Positions 32,762 to 42,100 of a stretch of 64,000 nt of DNA are shown here, piece by piece (position 1 is the stretch's first letter; every line of letters starts with the position of its first letter). The notes under the pieces were generated by a model that saw only the letters and a program-made list of their open reading frames with translations, was not told the DNA's origin and ran no database searches. The position numbers and the translations under genes were made by a program. Source of the DNA: Candidatus Palibaumannia cicadellinicola (lineage in GTDB: Bacteria > Pseudomonadota > Gammaproteobacteria > Enterobacterales > Enterobacteriaceae); contig NZ_CP011787.1 of NCBI RefSeq assembly GCF_001269425.1, positions 62,001-126,000 of the forward strand. The letters are read 5' to 3'.

Positions 32762-33649
32762 TTATTTTTTATTTTTTTTATTACTGAAAATAAACATATT
32801 TTTGCGGATAAATAGTGATTTTTTACCAATAGGACCTAATAACACTGAAATCAAGAACACTATACTGGCAGTCAAGACAATAGTTGGTCCAGCCGGAATA
32901 CAAGCATAAAAAGACCAACTGAGTCCGCACCAAGAGCAAAATAAACCTATAGTAGTTGCTAAAATAAACATACTTGGTAACCAATTGGTCCAGCAGTATG
33001 CTGTAACTGCTGGTAATATCATCATACCTACAGACATCATAGTACCCAAAATTTGAAAACCAGCAACTAAATTAAGTACTACTAAAGCTAAAAACAAAGA
33101 CTGGATCAAAACAGAAAATCTAGTTGAATTTACTCGTAAAAACATAGCATCAAATGATTCAACAACTAGTGCACGATATAATAAAGCTAAAGTAAGAAAA
33201 GTAATACTTGCAATTATACCTATAAAATATATAGCTCCAACATTAATAGCAAGAATAGAACCAAATAATAAAGGTAATAAATCTATACTCGAACCACGCA
33301 AAGAGACCAATATAATGCCTAATGCAAGTGATCCTAAATATAATCCTGCGAAGCAGGCATCCTCTTTCAATGGGGTTATTGTACTAATAAATCCAGATAG
33401 GACAGCGACTATTAAACCAGCAATAAATCCACAAATTCCCATAGCTGTACGTGACATTCCATATACTAAATAACCAATAGCTACACCTGGCAAAATAGCA
33501 TGTGATAGTCCATCACCTACTAGACTCATGCGACGTAATATAAGAAACACTCCTAAAGGAGTAGAACTAAAGGATAGAGCGAAGCAGGAAACTATAGCGC
33601 GACGCATAAAACCGTGAGAGATAAAAGGGTCAAAAATTATATCAATCAT
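32762..33649 (-). CDS. Metal ABC transporter permease (ZnuB/MntB family)
   Basis: A 295-residue membrane protein of the ABC-3 family that imports Zn, Mn or Fe. It has about eight hydrophobic segments and family motifs RRMSLVGDGLSHAILPG near the N-terminus, LFGSILAI, and GTMMSVGMMILPAVTAY in the coupling region. The C-terminal tail is Lys/Asn-rich. The partner ATPase lies upstream at 33774-34394; no periplasmic binding protein gene adjoins. Which metal is carried cannot be told from sequence, so no symbol is given. 32465-32761 is AT-rich and empty. Confidence 0.88.
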   Translation of the reverse strand: MIDIIFDPFISHGFMRRAIVSCFALSFSSTPLGVFLILRRMSLVGDGLSHAILPGVAIGYLVYGMSRTAMGICGFIAGLIVAVLSGFISTITPLKEDACFAGLYLGSLALGIILVSLRGSSIDLLPLLFGSILAINVGAIYFIGIIASITFLTLALLYRALVVESFDAMFLRVNSTRFSVLIQSLFLALVVLNLVAGFQILGTMMSVGMMILPAVTAYCWTNWLPSMFILATTIGLFCSWCGLSWSFYACIPAGPTIVLTASIVFLISVLLGPIGKKSLFIRKNMFIFSNKKNKK

Positions 33650-33773
33650 AATAATGATCCATAATAATTATAATTAAATTATTTATATGTTATATTTTTA
33701 TATATTAAGATATAGCTGGCGTAAACAACTTCATAAGTATATCGGTAGAAGGTCCCCATGCATAATCTGATTT

Positions 33774-34394
33774 TTATAACATGAGTGTAATTGGAAAATG
33801 ATTTGCTACTAGCATATGATCATGTAGTACAATTAAAATTGTACAACCATTTGTATGTAATTGGTGGACAAAATTTATTAGTAGTCGACAAGTGTACTGA
33901 TCAATACCTGTGAAAGGCTCATCTAATAAAATAATTGATGCTTGCTGCACTAATATCCTAGCAAATAACATCCTCTGAAAATTTCCATTTGATAATGAAC
34001 CTATAGTACAGTGTGCTTTATCATATAGTCCTACTTTTGTTAGTGCATGCCAAATATTATTCTGTTGTTTAGTATTAATACTATTTAATAATCCTGTTGC
34101 TGGCCAACTACCCATTGCTACTACTTCAAAAACTTTTAACGGAAATTTTCTATCTATTTCTGGTTGCTGTGGTAGATAACCTATACTTGGCCGTTTTGCT
34201 TCTATTTTTGAATCGAATTCAAGTTGTCCTGCTATTGGTGGTAAGATACCAGCAATAGTTTTTATCAAAGTAGATTTACCACTACCGTTAGTACCAACAA
34301 TAGCAGTAATACTCCCGCGTTTAAATATACAGCTAACTGGGTTACCTATACTCTTACCATTATATCCAGTAAGTAATTTATGTAATCGTATCAT
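33774..34394 (-). CDS. Metal ABC transporter ATPase, C-terminally cut by an in-frame stop
   Basis: The ATP-binding partner of the permease. The chosen start is the ATG at 34394 (MIRLHKLLTGYNG), which overlaps the stop of a small upstream ORF by four bases; the longer frame to 34547 is not homologous. Walker A is GTNGSGKST, Q-loop GYLPQQPEID, Walker B IILLDEP and H-loop LHDH. The signature is LSNGN rather than LSGGQ. A TAA at 33774 follows FPITLML; the same frame then continues for 22 codons with YAWGPSTDIL, which matches the usual ATPase tail (IAWGPTAEVL), to a stop at 33705. So about 22 residues have been lost recently. Confidence 0.8.
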   Translation of the reverse strand: MIRLHKLLTGYNGKSIGNPVSCIFKRGSITAIVGTNGSGKSTLIKTIAGILPPIAGQLEFDSKIEAKRPSIGYLPQQPEIDRKFPLKVFEVVAMGSWPATGLLNSINTKQQNNIWHALTKVGLYDKAHCTIGSLSNGNFQRMLFARILVQQASIILLDEPFTGIDQYTCRLLINFVHQLHTNGCTILIVLHDHMLVANHFPITLML

Positions 34395-34531
34395 GGTAAC
34401 ATCGATGACCAAATGATTGCTTTCCAGAGTAATATGAGAGCAATGAGCGCTAGTAGTAAACGTGTTATTCCTGCTGAAGCAATAAGTATTGCTGTACCTA
34501 CAGAAGATTTGTGCTGAAAAAACCACAACAT
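34391..34531 (-). CDS. Small membrane protein overlapping the ABC ATPase start
   Basis: An ORF of 46 codons starts at the ATG at 34531 and ends in a TGA that overlaps the ATPase ATG (ATGA). It begins MLWFFQHKSSVG and contains one long hydrophobic helix (ILIASAGITRLLLALIALIL) followed by WKAIIWSSMLP. The four-base overlap suggests translational coupling and therefore real expression. I do not recognise the family. It could be an accessory subunit of the metal transporter, or the surviving end of a larger gene, although it has its own start and lies just after the ssb terminator. Confidence 0.55.
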   Translation of the reverse strand: MLWFFQHKSSVGTAILIASAGITRLLLALIALILLWKAIIWSSMLP

Positions 34532-34553
34532 AAATAAAAATTCTCACAAAATA

Positions 34554-34580
34554 AAAATACGTTATATTATAACGTATTTT
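34554..34580 (-). terminator. ssb terminator
   Basis: A perfect 12-bp stem (AAAATACGTTAT and its complement) with a 3-base loop, 45 bases after the ssb stop, followed on the minus strand by a T-rich tail. It is A/T-rich on both sides and may act in both directions. Confidence 0.7.
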
Positions 34581-34624
34581 ATTTTTTTTATTTATGCAAT
34601 TTGTATAAAAAATTAATATTTTTT

Positions 34625-35089
34625 TTAGAAAGGAATATCATCATCAAAGTCTATTGGAGTTTCATGTTCAGTATTTTTTTTTTGTTCTATATCAAAATTA
34701 TTACTATTATTAGTCATAGTATTACTACTATCAGTATGGTTACGACTACCTAGCATTTGCATAGTACCACCTGCATTTACTACTATTTCAGTAGTGTAGC
34801 GATCTTGACCATTTTTATCTTGCCACTTACGTGTTTGTAACGAACCTTCTATATATACTTGAGCGCCTTTACGTAGGTATTCCCCAGTAACTTCTGCTAG
34901 TTTACCAAAAAGTACTACTCTATGCCACTCAGTTTTCTCTTTGGTGTCGCCTGTATGCTTATCACGCCAAATGTCTGATGTAGCTACGTTTATATTAGCA
35001 ACAGCACAACCATTAGGCATATAGCGTATTTCTGGATTATGACCTAAATGTCCTACTAGAATCACTTTATTAACGCCTCTGTTAGCCAT
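34625..35089 (-). CDS. ssb: Single-stranded DNA-binding protein
   Basis: SSB coats single-stranded DNA in replication and repair. The 154-residue protein has the OB fold ([50 protein letters not shown]), a short Asn/Ser-rich linker and the acidic tail DFDDDIPF that recruits partner proteins such as RecG. Slightly shorter than E. coli (178) through the linker. uvrA, divergent from ssb in E. coli, is absent. Confidence 0.97.
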   Translation of the reverse strand: MANRGVNKVILVGHLGHNPEIRYMPNGCAVANINVATSDIWRDKHTGDTKEKTEWHRVVLFGKLAEVTGEYLRKGAQVYIEGSLQTRKWQDKNGQDRYTTEIVVNAGGTMQMLGSRNHTDSSNTMTNNSNNFDIEQKKNTEHETPIDFDDDIPF

Positions 35090-35783
35090 TTAGTATCTCC
35101 TAATATATATAAATTAAAAATAAGTTTTATGTTAATGAACATAATTTCACATATGTTGGATATCACTTGATATGTTTTTTACTATAAAATGCTATTTAAG
35201 CAAGTAAAGACTTTTATACTAATTCAAAGTAATTACTAATTAGATATACTATATAATTATTCATTTAATAAAAAATATAATAATTAAATATTTCAATAAA
35301 TTAACAATAATTGTTATGGTCTTAAAATTTATTATATAAAATACAAATTACTTACATTAATCGAACTATTACTAAGACTAGTCAACTAGTAGATACAGAC
35401 TTTAACCATAAATACTATATAAGATAAGTAAAATATTAAAAAGACGCTAAATACTAACTACTATAATATCTAGTGTATTGTATTATTTAGTAATAATTAG
35501 GCTATAACTAGCCTAGCTATAGTTAAGTAAAAACATATAATATTTCTTTATTATCAAATAAATATTACTGAATTTTTTATATTCATTGTTTATTTTTCTT
35601 AGTGAATTGTTGATAAATAGTGTCTTTTTTATTGATAAAAAATTCTAAACCATAAATTATGATAAGTAAAAATTTTATAAAAGAACAGATATTTCTAATA
35701 AAGTAAGTAGACAATCAATAAACACTGATGAATATAAATAGCCTTATTCCATTTATGGGCCAACTATGGAAATCATAATTTTT
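35090..35783. other. Intergenic region without a recognisable gene
   Basis: About 690 bases between ssb and gltP. E. coli would have uvrA and other genes here. I see only AT-rich sequence with short imperfect inverted repeats and no readable remnant. It must contain the ssb and gltP promoters. Confidence 0.4.
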
Positions 35784-37085
35784 ATGAAACAGTTCAAATT
35801 TACACTTGCCTGGAAAATATGTTTAGCTTTACTCCTAGGTATAGCTTTAGGCGCAATATTGCATGATAAAGTTCCAATACGTGATTGGATGATTAAAAAC
35901 ATTCTTTATCCTACAGGAGAAATTTTTATACGTATGATAAAAATGATAGTAATACCAATTATTATGACTACGCTAGTAACAGGAATAGCTGGTATTGGTG
36001 ATGTAAAAAAGCTGGGTAGTATAGGCTTAAAGACTATTATTTATTTTGAGATAATCACAACTATTGCTATTATAATTGGTATTACCTTAGCTAATATTTT
36101 CCATCCTGGGCAAGGAATAGATATATCTACTTTAGCTAGAGTAGATATATCTCAATATGCACAAAAAACCATAGAAGTGAAATCTAATTTTAATAGTAGT
36201 ATAGTCAGCACTATACTATCGCTCATTCCATCAAATATTTTTGCTTCAATGGTAAAAGGCGAAATACTACCTATTATTTTCTTTTCAGTACTATTTGGTT
36301 TAGGGTTATCTTCACTACCTGGTAAAAATAAAAAGCCATTGTTGCATATTTTTAACGCTATTGCAGAAACGATGTTTAAAGTAACTAATATAGTAATGGG
36401 CTATGCGCCTATTGGCGTATTTGCGTTAATTTCAGTCACGATTGCTAATTTTGGCTTTGCTTCTCTACTACCTTTGGGTAAGTTAGTACTACTAGTATAT
36501 GGTACAATTATATTTTTTGCGCTAGTTGTGTTAGGCGCAGTAGCACGTTTGTGGCAACTTAGAATATTAATACTGATTCGTATTTTGAAAGAGGAACTAA
36601 TTCTTGCGTATTCTACAGCTAGTTCTGAAAGTGTATTACCGAGAATTATAGAAAAAATGGAAGCTTATGGTGCGCCTGCTACTATAACTGGTTTTGTGGT
36701 ATCAACAGGTTATTCATTTAATTTAGATGGTTCAACTTTATACCAAAGCATCGCAGCTATATTTATCGCCCAGTTATACGGTATTGACTTATCTATTAGT
36801 CAAGAAATAATACTTGTGTTAACTTTAATGGTCACTTCTAAAGGTATCGCTGGAGCTCCTGGTGTTTCTTTTATTGTACTTTTGGCTACATTGGGTAGCG
36901 TAGGTCTTCCATTAGAAGGACTAGCATTTATCGCAGGTGTTGACAGAATTCTAGATATGGCTAGAACAGCACTTAATATAGTAGGTAATGCACTAGCAGT
37001 ATTAGTGGTAGCAAAATGGGAAAATAAATACGATAGTGTTCAAGCACTAGCCTATGAAAAAAAGATCCTTATAGGTAAAAGTTAA
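35784..37085 (+). CDS. gltP: Glutamate/aspartate:H+ symporter GltP
   Basis: GltP imports glutamate and aspartate with protons. The chosen ATG at 35784 gives MKQFKFTLAWKICLALLLG, aligning with E. coli MKNIKFSLAWQI; an in-frame ATG at 35766 adds six residues. The 433-residue product has eight membrane segments, the helical hairpin AYSTASSESVLPRIIEKM, STGYSFNLDGSTLYQS and GVDRILDMARTALN, all nearly identical to E. coli. VVSTGYS replaces VVPTGYS, so the usual proline is a serine. Full length. Confidence 0.96.
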   Translation: MKQFKFTLAWKICLALLLGIALGAILHDKVPIRDWMIKNILYPTGEIFIRMIKMIVIPIIMTTLVTGIAGIGDVKKLGSIGLKTIIYFEIITTIAIIIGITLANIFHPGQGIDISTLARVDISQYAQKTIEVKSNFNSSIVSTILSLIPSNIFASMVKGEILPIIFFSVLFGLGLSSLPGKNKKPLLHIFNAIAETMFKVTNIVMGYAPIGVFALISVTIANFGFASLLPLGKLVLLVYGTIIFFALVVLGAVARLWQLRILILIRILKEELILAYSTASSESVLPRIIEKMEAYGAPATITGFVVSTGYSFNLDGSTLYQSIAAIFIAQLYGIDLSISQEIILVLTLMVTSKGIAGAPGVSFIVLLATLGSVGLPLEGLAFIAGVDRILDMARTALNIVGNALAVLVVAKWENKYDSVQALAYEKKILIGKS

Positions 37086-37656
37086 CTATATATAATAATA
37101 CTGAATAAATTTTAATTTCTGTATTTATATTTTTATCTATTATGTAACAATAGTATATATTGATGTTAATTAAAATTATTAAAAATTACTTTTAATTAAT
37201 ATTGTTTTAATATAATAATTAATAATTAATTTTTACTCAATGGTTAGTTATTAACTACTAAATATAAAAATATTGATTTTATTTATTGTTAGTTTTTTTA
37301 ATTAACAGTTATTATTTATATTATTAGATTAATGTTTAATAATTATTAAAATTTACTTATTTTATTTATATAAATATATTATTATATTATTAATAATTAT
37401 TAATTATAATAATTTTAGTAAAAAAATCAATTTTATTTACAAAAGACTTACTATACATATTTATGTAAATAAATGTAAAGATAGATAACTTACAAAAGTT
37501 ATTAACATGAGGAAATACAACTTAACAGCTAAATAATACTTTTTATATAAATTTTAAAATATAAAATATTGTTAAAATAAAAAAATTTTTTGATTAGCAT
37601 ATTAGTTGTTTGTTTTGGAAACTTACAATATATAAAGAACACATAGAGATTAAAAT
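37086..37656. other. Intergenic region without a recognisable gene
   Basis: 571 bases of extremely AT-rich sequence with many TAAT/ATTA palindromes between gltP and the MarR-type gene. No remnant can be read. Confidence 0.4.
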
Positions 37657-38082
37657 ATGGAAAAATTAACTGATACTTTAATTATGGTTGAATCATTATC
37701 ACGTATATATCACCGTCTTAGAAAAGAAGTGAATGGCCAATTAGTTAATGAAGGGTTATCAATGTCAAAAATGAAGATTTTACATCTCATTACTACTAGC
37801 AAAACAAGCGCTACTGATATAAAAAATTATATGGGCTTTTCATCACGTACTGTAGTTACAGTTCTTGATGCTTTAGAAAAAGAAGAGATGTTACAACGTA
37901 AACAAAGTCCTACTGATCGTAGAGTAAAATATGTTTATATCACTGAAAAAGGACGTGAAAAATTACATATTGCTGAGCAAACTCATAAAATTATTTTAGA
38001 TCGTATGTTTGCTCAATTATCTCCAATACAGCTTGAGAAATTTAATGAAGTTTGTCATGTGCTTGAAGCACAACAAAAATAG
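37657..38082 (+). CDS. MarR-family transcriptional regulator
   Basis: A 141-residue winged-helix protein, distinct from SlyA in this window. The DNA-binding part reads SATDIKNYMGFSSRTVVTVLDALEKEEML with the wing SPTDRRVKYVYITEKG, typical of MarR proteins, flanked by N- and C-terminal dimerisation helices. Sequence is well balanced in residues and complete. I do not recognise a specific E. coli orthologue. An AGAGATTAAAAT leader with weak ribosome site precedes it. Its target is unknown. Confidence 0.85.
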   Translation: MEKLTDTLIMVESLSRIYHRLRKEVNGQLVNEGLSMSKMKILHLITTSKTSATDIKNYMGFSSRTVVTVLDALEKEEMLQRKQSPTDRRVKYVYITEKGREKLHIAEQTHKIILDRMFAQLSPIQLEKFNEVCHVLEAQQK

Positions 38083-38141
38083 TGTTATATATAATTATAT
38101 AAACATTAAATATAAAAATTAATATTTTATGTATAAAATAA

Positions 38142-38253
38142 TATCCTAAAAGGACTTATATCTTCTGTATAAAATAGGATAGTACGGGTTAGGTGAGGTT
38201 ATAGGGATTAATAGCAGTACAAACCCGTATTTCCTTCATAGGTATTTACCTAT
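38142..38253 (+). other. Cluster of three hairpins upstream of gmk
   Basis: Between the MarR-type gene and gmk lie three inverted repeats in a row: TATCCTA/TAGGATA (38142-38148 with 38175-38181), TACGGGTT/AACCCGTA (38183-38190 with 38222-38229, followed by TTTCCTT), and ATAGGTA/TACCTAT (38238-38253, two-base loop). The middle part is locally G-rich (GGGTTAGGTGAGGTTATAGGG), unlike the surrounding DNA. It could be a terminator region, a leader or a small RNA. No known RNA family is recognised. Confidence 0.4.
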
Positions 38254-38284
38254 ATCATATCTTGTATAAAAAAATTAGCTAATA

Positions 38285-38920
38285 ATGATTCCAGGCATTC
38301 TTTATATTATTTCCGCCCCTAGTGGCGCTGGTAAATCTAGTCTCATAAAAGCATTACTGAGCAAAAAGCAGCTATCGAGGCTATATAATAAAACCAAAAT
38401 ATCTATTTCTCATACTACCCGCCCCATGCGTCCCGGAGAAGTAAACGGGGAACACTATTATTTTGTGTCTGTGCAAGAATTTAAAAAAATGATTGCTAAA
38501 AGCGCATTTTTAGAGTATGCAAAAATTTTTAATCATTATTATGGTACCTCACGCAAAGCTGTTGAATTTTTGTTAAAAAATGGTTGTGATGTATTTCTTA
38601 ACATTGATTGGCAAGGCGCACAACAGATTAGAAATCTTATACCAGATGCAAGAAGTATATTTATTATGCCCCCGTCAAAGGATGAGCTTTATAAACGTTT
38701 ATGTAGTCGTGGACAAGATAGCGAACATATTATTACTCAACGTATAGAACAATCAGTAGCTGAAATGATTCATTATAATGAGTATAATTATCTTATCATA
38801 AATGATGATTTTAATGACGCATTATATGATTTAACAACTATTATTAGAGCTGAAAGTTTGTTGCTAAAACCACAACAATTAAGAAATGCTGCTTTAATAA
38901 GTAAATTATTATTCAATTAA
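38285..38920 (+). CDS. gmk: Guanylate kinase
   Basis: Gmk phosphorylates GMP to GDP. The 211-residue product has the P-loop [10 protein letters not shown] (residues 10-19), the GMP site [15 protein letters not shown] and [11 protein letters not shown], and the C-terminal ALISKLL. Length is that of the family (207). In E. coli rpoZ, spoT, trmH and recG follow; only recG remains here. The 351-base gap after it (38921-39271) shows no readable rpoZ or spoT remnant. Confidence 0.97.
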   Translation: MIPGILYIISAPSGAGKSSLIKALLSKKQLSRLYNKTKISISHTTRPMRPGEVNGEHYYFVSVQEFKKMIAKSAFLEYAKIFNHYYGTSRKAVEFLLKNGCDVFLNIDWQGAQQIRNLIPDARSIFIMPPSKDELYKRLCSRGQDSEHIITQRIEQSVAEMIHYNEYNYLIINDDFNDALYDLTTIIRAESLLLKPQQLRNAALISKLLFN

Positions 38921-39271
38921 TATAATCATTATTATTACTATTTTTAGAGTATTGTGTTAAGTAGCTAATAGCATTAATTGTATGCAATTAAATTCTTAAT
39001 ATTATTTTATAATATAAAAAACTAGGTAAAAATTATCACTATATTTAATTACAGAATAAAAATTAAAAATTTTAAAAAAATATTACTTACTGGTTAAACA
39101 AATATTGATTTAAGTATTTTTATACTATTTTTTAAAAAATATTTAAACTAAATTTAAACTAAAAATTTGACATTATTTAATAATTTTAATTCAAAGTGTT
39201 GTATGTTGTATATTGTTAAATAATATATAGTGTTATAACTAAATAAATTAGAACAGGAGTGGATCTATAAT

Positions 39272-41374
39272 ATGACCGGATATTGTAAATTAAGGACTAT
39301 ACCAATAAACAAACTATCCGGAGTAGGTCCAAAATTAATAGCTAAATTAGCTAAGTTAGGACTAGATAATTTACAAGATGTACTTTTGCATTTACCTATC
39401 AGTTATGAAGATAGAACTAAACTTTATCCTATTATCAATGCACCGAATGGTATGTTAGTAACAATACAAGGTAAAATATTAGATAATAAGATTTATATTA
39501 CCTTAAGCAATAAACATATACTGAGCTGTCGTTTGCAAGATAATAGTGGTGTAATTACACTATTATTTTTCAATTTTAATATATCAATTAAAAAAAGTTT
39601 ATCTCCTGGAAAATTGGTAATCGCCTACGGCGAAATAAATAGAAGTAAAATTGGAGTTAATATGATTAATCCTAAATACTATATACAAGATGATAAATGT
39701 AGAATTATATTGAATCAATCACTTACCCCAATATATCTTACTACTGCAGGATTAGGTCAGGATAAATTACGTTATATTACTGAGAAAGCGCTGAATGTAC
39801 TAGCTACTACACAAGTAGCAGAATTATTACCACCTAAGTTAAGTAGTGAATTAATCAGCTTATCAGATGCGTTACATAAGCTACATAGACCACCGACTAA
39901 TATTTCAATAACAGAGTTAGAAAGTTTTCGTCATACTGCACAAAAAAGGCTAATTTTAGAAGAATTAATAGCTTATGATTTAAGTATATTAGCAGCAAGA
40001 AAAGTAGTACAAGAATCCATAGCATTACCATTAAGTAATCACACATATCTGATAAATCGTTTTATTTCATCGTTACCATTTTCACTTACTGCTGCTCAAA
40101 AAAGAGTTATAGCAGATATTTATCAAGATCTAGAAAGTAATATTCCTATGATGCGATTAGTACAAGGAGATGTAGGTTCTGGCAAAACACTGGTAGCAGC
40201 GCTAGCTGCATTACGTGCTATTAGTAATAACAGTCAAGTGGCAATGATGACGCCAACTGAGCTACTAGCTGAACAGCATTTGCATAATTTTAGTAATTGG
40301 TTTACCCCATTGGGTATTCATGTAAGTTGGCTTACTGGTAAACAGCAATTAAAAATAAGAAATTCGCAGCTAGAAGCTATAGCATCTGGTAATGTAGCAA
40401 TGATTATTGGAACTCATGCTATATTTCAGAAACAAGTAAAATTTGCTAAACTTGCGCTAGTAATTATTGATGAACAGCAAAGATTTGGTGTAAATCAAAG
40501 ACTAAATTTATGGAAAAAAGGAATAAAAAATGGCATTAAACCGCACCAATTAATTATGACAGCAACGCCGATCCCACGTACATTAGCTATGACAGCTAAT
40601 GTCAATATAAATACTTCAGTTCTGAATGAACTACCCCCAGGACGTACCCCTGTTACTACGATTGTAGTAGCAAATAATCGTCGTGTAGAAATTATAAAAC
40701 GTTTGAAACAAGCATGTTTACAAGATAAACGTCAAGTTTATTGGGTATGTACCATAATTAATAAATCAGAATTTAATGATTTACATTCAGTAAAAGATAC
40801 TTTGGATGAATTACGTATTGCTCTGCCTGAATTAAATATAGGTTTAGTACATGGACGTATGGAAGCAAATGAAAAAAAATATTATTTAAATTTATTTCAA
40901 AGTGGAAAAATACAATTACTAGTATCGACCACAGTAATAGAAGTCGGTATAGATGTTCCAAATGCTAGTATGATTATTATTGATAATCCAGAACGTCTGG
41001 GTTTAGCGCAATTACATCAGCTACGCGGTCGAGTAGGTCGTGGCGCTGTTAATTCTCATTGCGTTATGATTTATAAACCCCCGCTAAGTGAAAAATCTAA
41101 GTTAAAACTTAAGGCACTAAGAGATAGCTCAGATGGTTTTACTATTGCTAAACATGATCTCAAAATAAGAGGTTATGGTCAATTTTTTGGAACTCGTCAG
41201 ACAGGTAAAAATCAATTTAGATTCGCAGAACTACCTAGAGATAAAGAGATAATATCAGAAGTACAACCTATAGTACATGATATTCATACCAACTTTCCTA
41301 ATATAGCACAGGCACTAATTCAACGTTGGATGCCGCAAAATAATAATTTTACTTATCATTATACATATGCATAA
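39272..41374 (+). CDS. recG: ATP-dependent DNA helicase RecG
   Basis: RecG remodels stalled forks and branched DNA. The 700-residue protein has the N-terminal wedge domain (GVGPKLIAKLAKLGL, LHLPISYEDRT), Walker A QGDVGSGKTLVA, PTELLAEQH, the DEAH-type motif DEQQRFGV (E. coli DEQHRFGV), TATPIPRTLAM, TTVIEVGIDVPNAS and RGRVGRG. The C-terminal RecG hook is present. Complete length. The H to Q change in motif II is tolerated in some SF2 helicases. Confidence 0.96.
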   Translation: MTGYCKLRTIPINKLSGVGPKLIAKLAKLGLDNLQDVLLHLPISYEDRTKLYPIINAPNGMLVTIQGKILDNKIYITLSNKHILSCRLQDNSGVITLLFFNFNISIKKSLSPGKLVIAYGEINRSKIGVNMINPKYYIQDDKCRIILNQSLTPIYLTTAGLGQDKLRYITEKALNVLATTQVAELLPPKLSSELISLSDALHKLHRPPTNISITELESFRHTAQKRLILEELIAYDLSILAARKVVQESIALPLSNHTYLINRFISSLPFSLTAAQKRVIADIYQDLESNIPMMRLVQGDVGSGKTLVAALAALRAISNNSQVAMMTPTELLAEQHLHNFSNWFTPLGIHVSWLTGKQQLKIRNSQLEAIASGNVAMIIGTHAIFQKQVKFAKLALVIIDEQQRFGVNQRLNLWKKGIKNGIKPHQLIMTATPIPRTLAMTANVNINTSVLNELPPGRTPVTTIVVANNRRVEIIKRLKQACLQDKRQVYWVCTIINKSEFNDLHSVKDTLDELRIALPELNIGLVHGRMEANEKKYYLNLFQSGKIQLLVSTTVIEVGIDVPNASMIIIDNPERLGLAQLHQLRGRVGRGAVNSHCVMIYKPPLSEKSKLKLKALRDSSDGFTIAKHDLKIRGYGQFFGTRQTGKNQFRFAELPRDKEIISEVQPIVHDIHTNFPNIAQALIQRWMPQNNNFTYHYTYA

Positions 41375-41454
41375 CACGATGCTACTCTTAACTTATATAT
41401 ATATATTATATTATCTCTATGGTATAGATAAATAATTTATTAAAAGGACTTATT

Positions 41455-42063
41455 TTGTTAAAAGATTTTAACTACTATCAAACCCGTTTCGTACTTAGTG
41501 CTCCTTGTATAAGTAAATTATCTTATGATCATGGTATTGAAATAGCATTTACTGGTTATTCTAATGTTGGTAAGTCAAGTGCTATTAATATTCTTACAAA
41601 TCATAAAAACTTAGCTAGAACTAGTAAAACACCAGGTAGTACTAAACTAATTAATTTATTTGAAATTCAGCCTGGTTTTCGTATTGTTGACTTACCAGGT
41701 TATGGGTATGCTAAAATACCTATAAATGTTAAAAATAAGTTGCAGCATGAGCTCAGGGAATATTTAAAAAAAAGAGATAGTCTAAGGGGAATAGTCCTTC
41801 TCATAGATATTCGTTACTCTATGAAAAATTTAGATAAAAAAATATTAAACTTAGCAGTAAAAAAACAGATGCCAGTATTATTGCTTTTAACTAAAGCAGA
41901 TAAAATTAATTACTGTTTACGTAAAAAAAAATTGAATGATATTAAAAATAATTTAATACCTTTAAAAGGTGATGTACAAGTAGAAGTTTTTTCTTCATTA
42001 AATAAGCTAGGAATAAATATACTAAGGGAAAAATTAGATAGTTGGTTTTCTATTGAAAATTAA
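41455..42063 (+). CDS. engB: Ribosome-biogenesis GTPase EngB (YihA)
   Basis: EngB is an essential small GTPase for large-subunit assembly. The 202-residue product aligns from its TTG start (41455, LKDFNYYQTRFVLSAP, E. coli NLNYQQTHFVMSAP); no ATG lies nearby. GTPase motifs are GYSNVGKSS (G1), TPGST (G2), DLPGYGYA (G3), LTKAD (G4) and SSL (G5). It converges on polA with a gap of 37 bases; the spf RNA gene found there in E. coli is lost. Confidence 0.94.
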   Translation: MLKDFNYYQTRFVLSAPCISKLSYDHGIEIAFTGYSNVGKSSAINILTNHKNLARTSKTPGSTKLINLFEIQPGFRIVDLPGYGYAKIPINVKNKLQHELREYLKKRDSLRGIVLLIDIRYSMKNLDKKILNLAVKKQMPVLLLLTKADKINYCLRKKKLNDIKNNLIPLKGDVQVEVFSSLNKLGINILREKLDSWFSIEN

Positions 42064-42100
42064 TAGTTATTCATAACATTAATTTAAAGTTAAATTAAAT

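Noticed and set aside
35500..35530. Imperfect palindrome CTATAACTAGCC/TAGCTATAG in the ssb-gltP gap
   Set aside because: Short, imperfect and expected by chance in such AT-rich DNA; no promoter or operator logic attaches to it.
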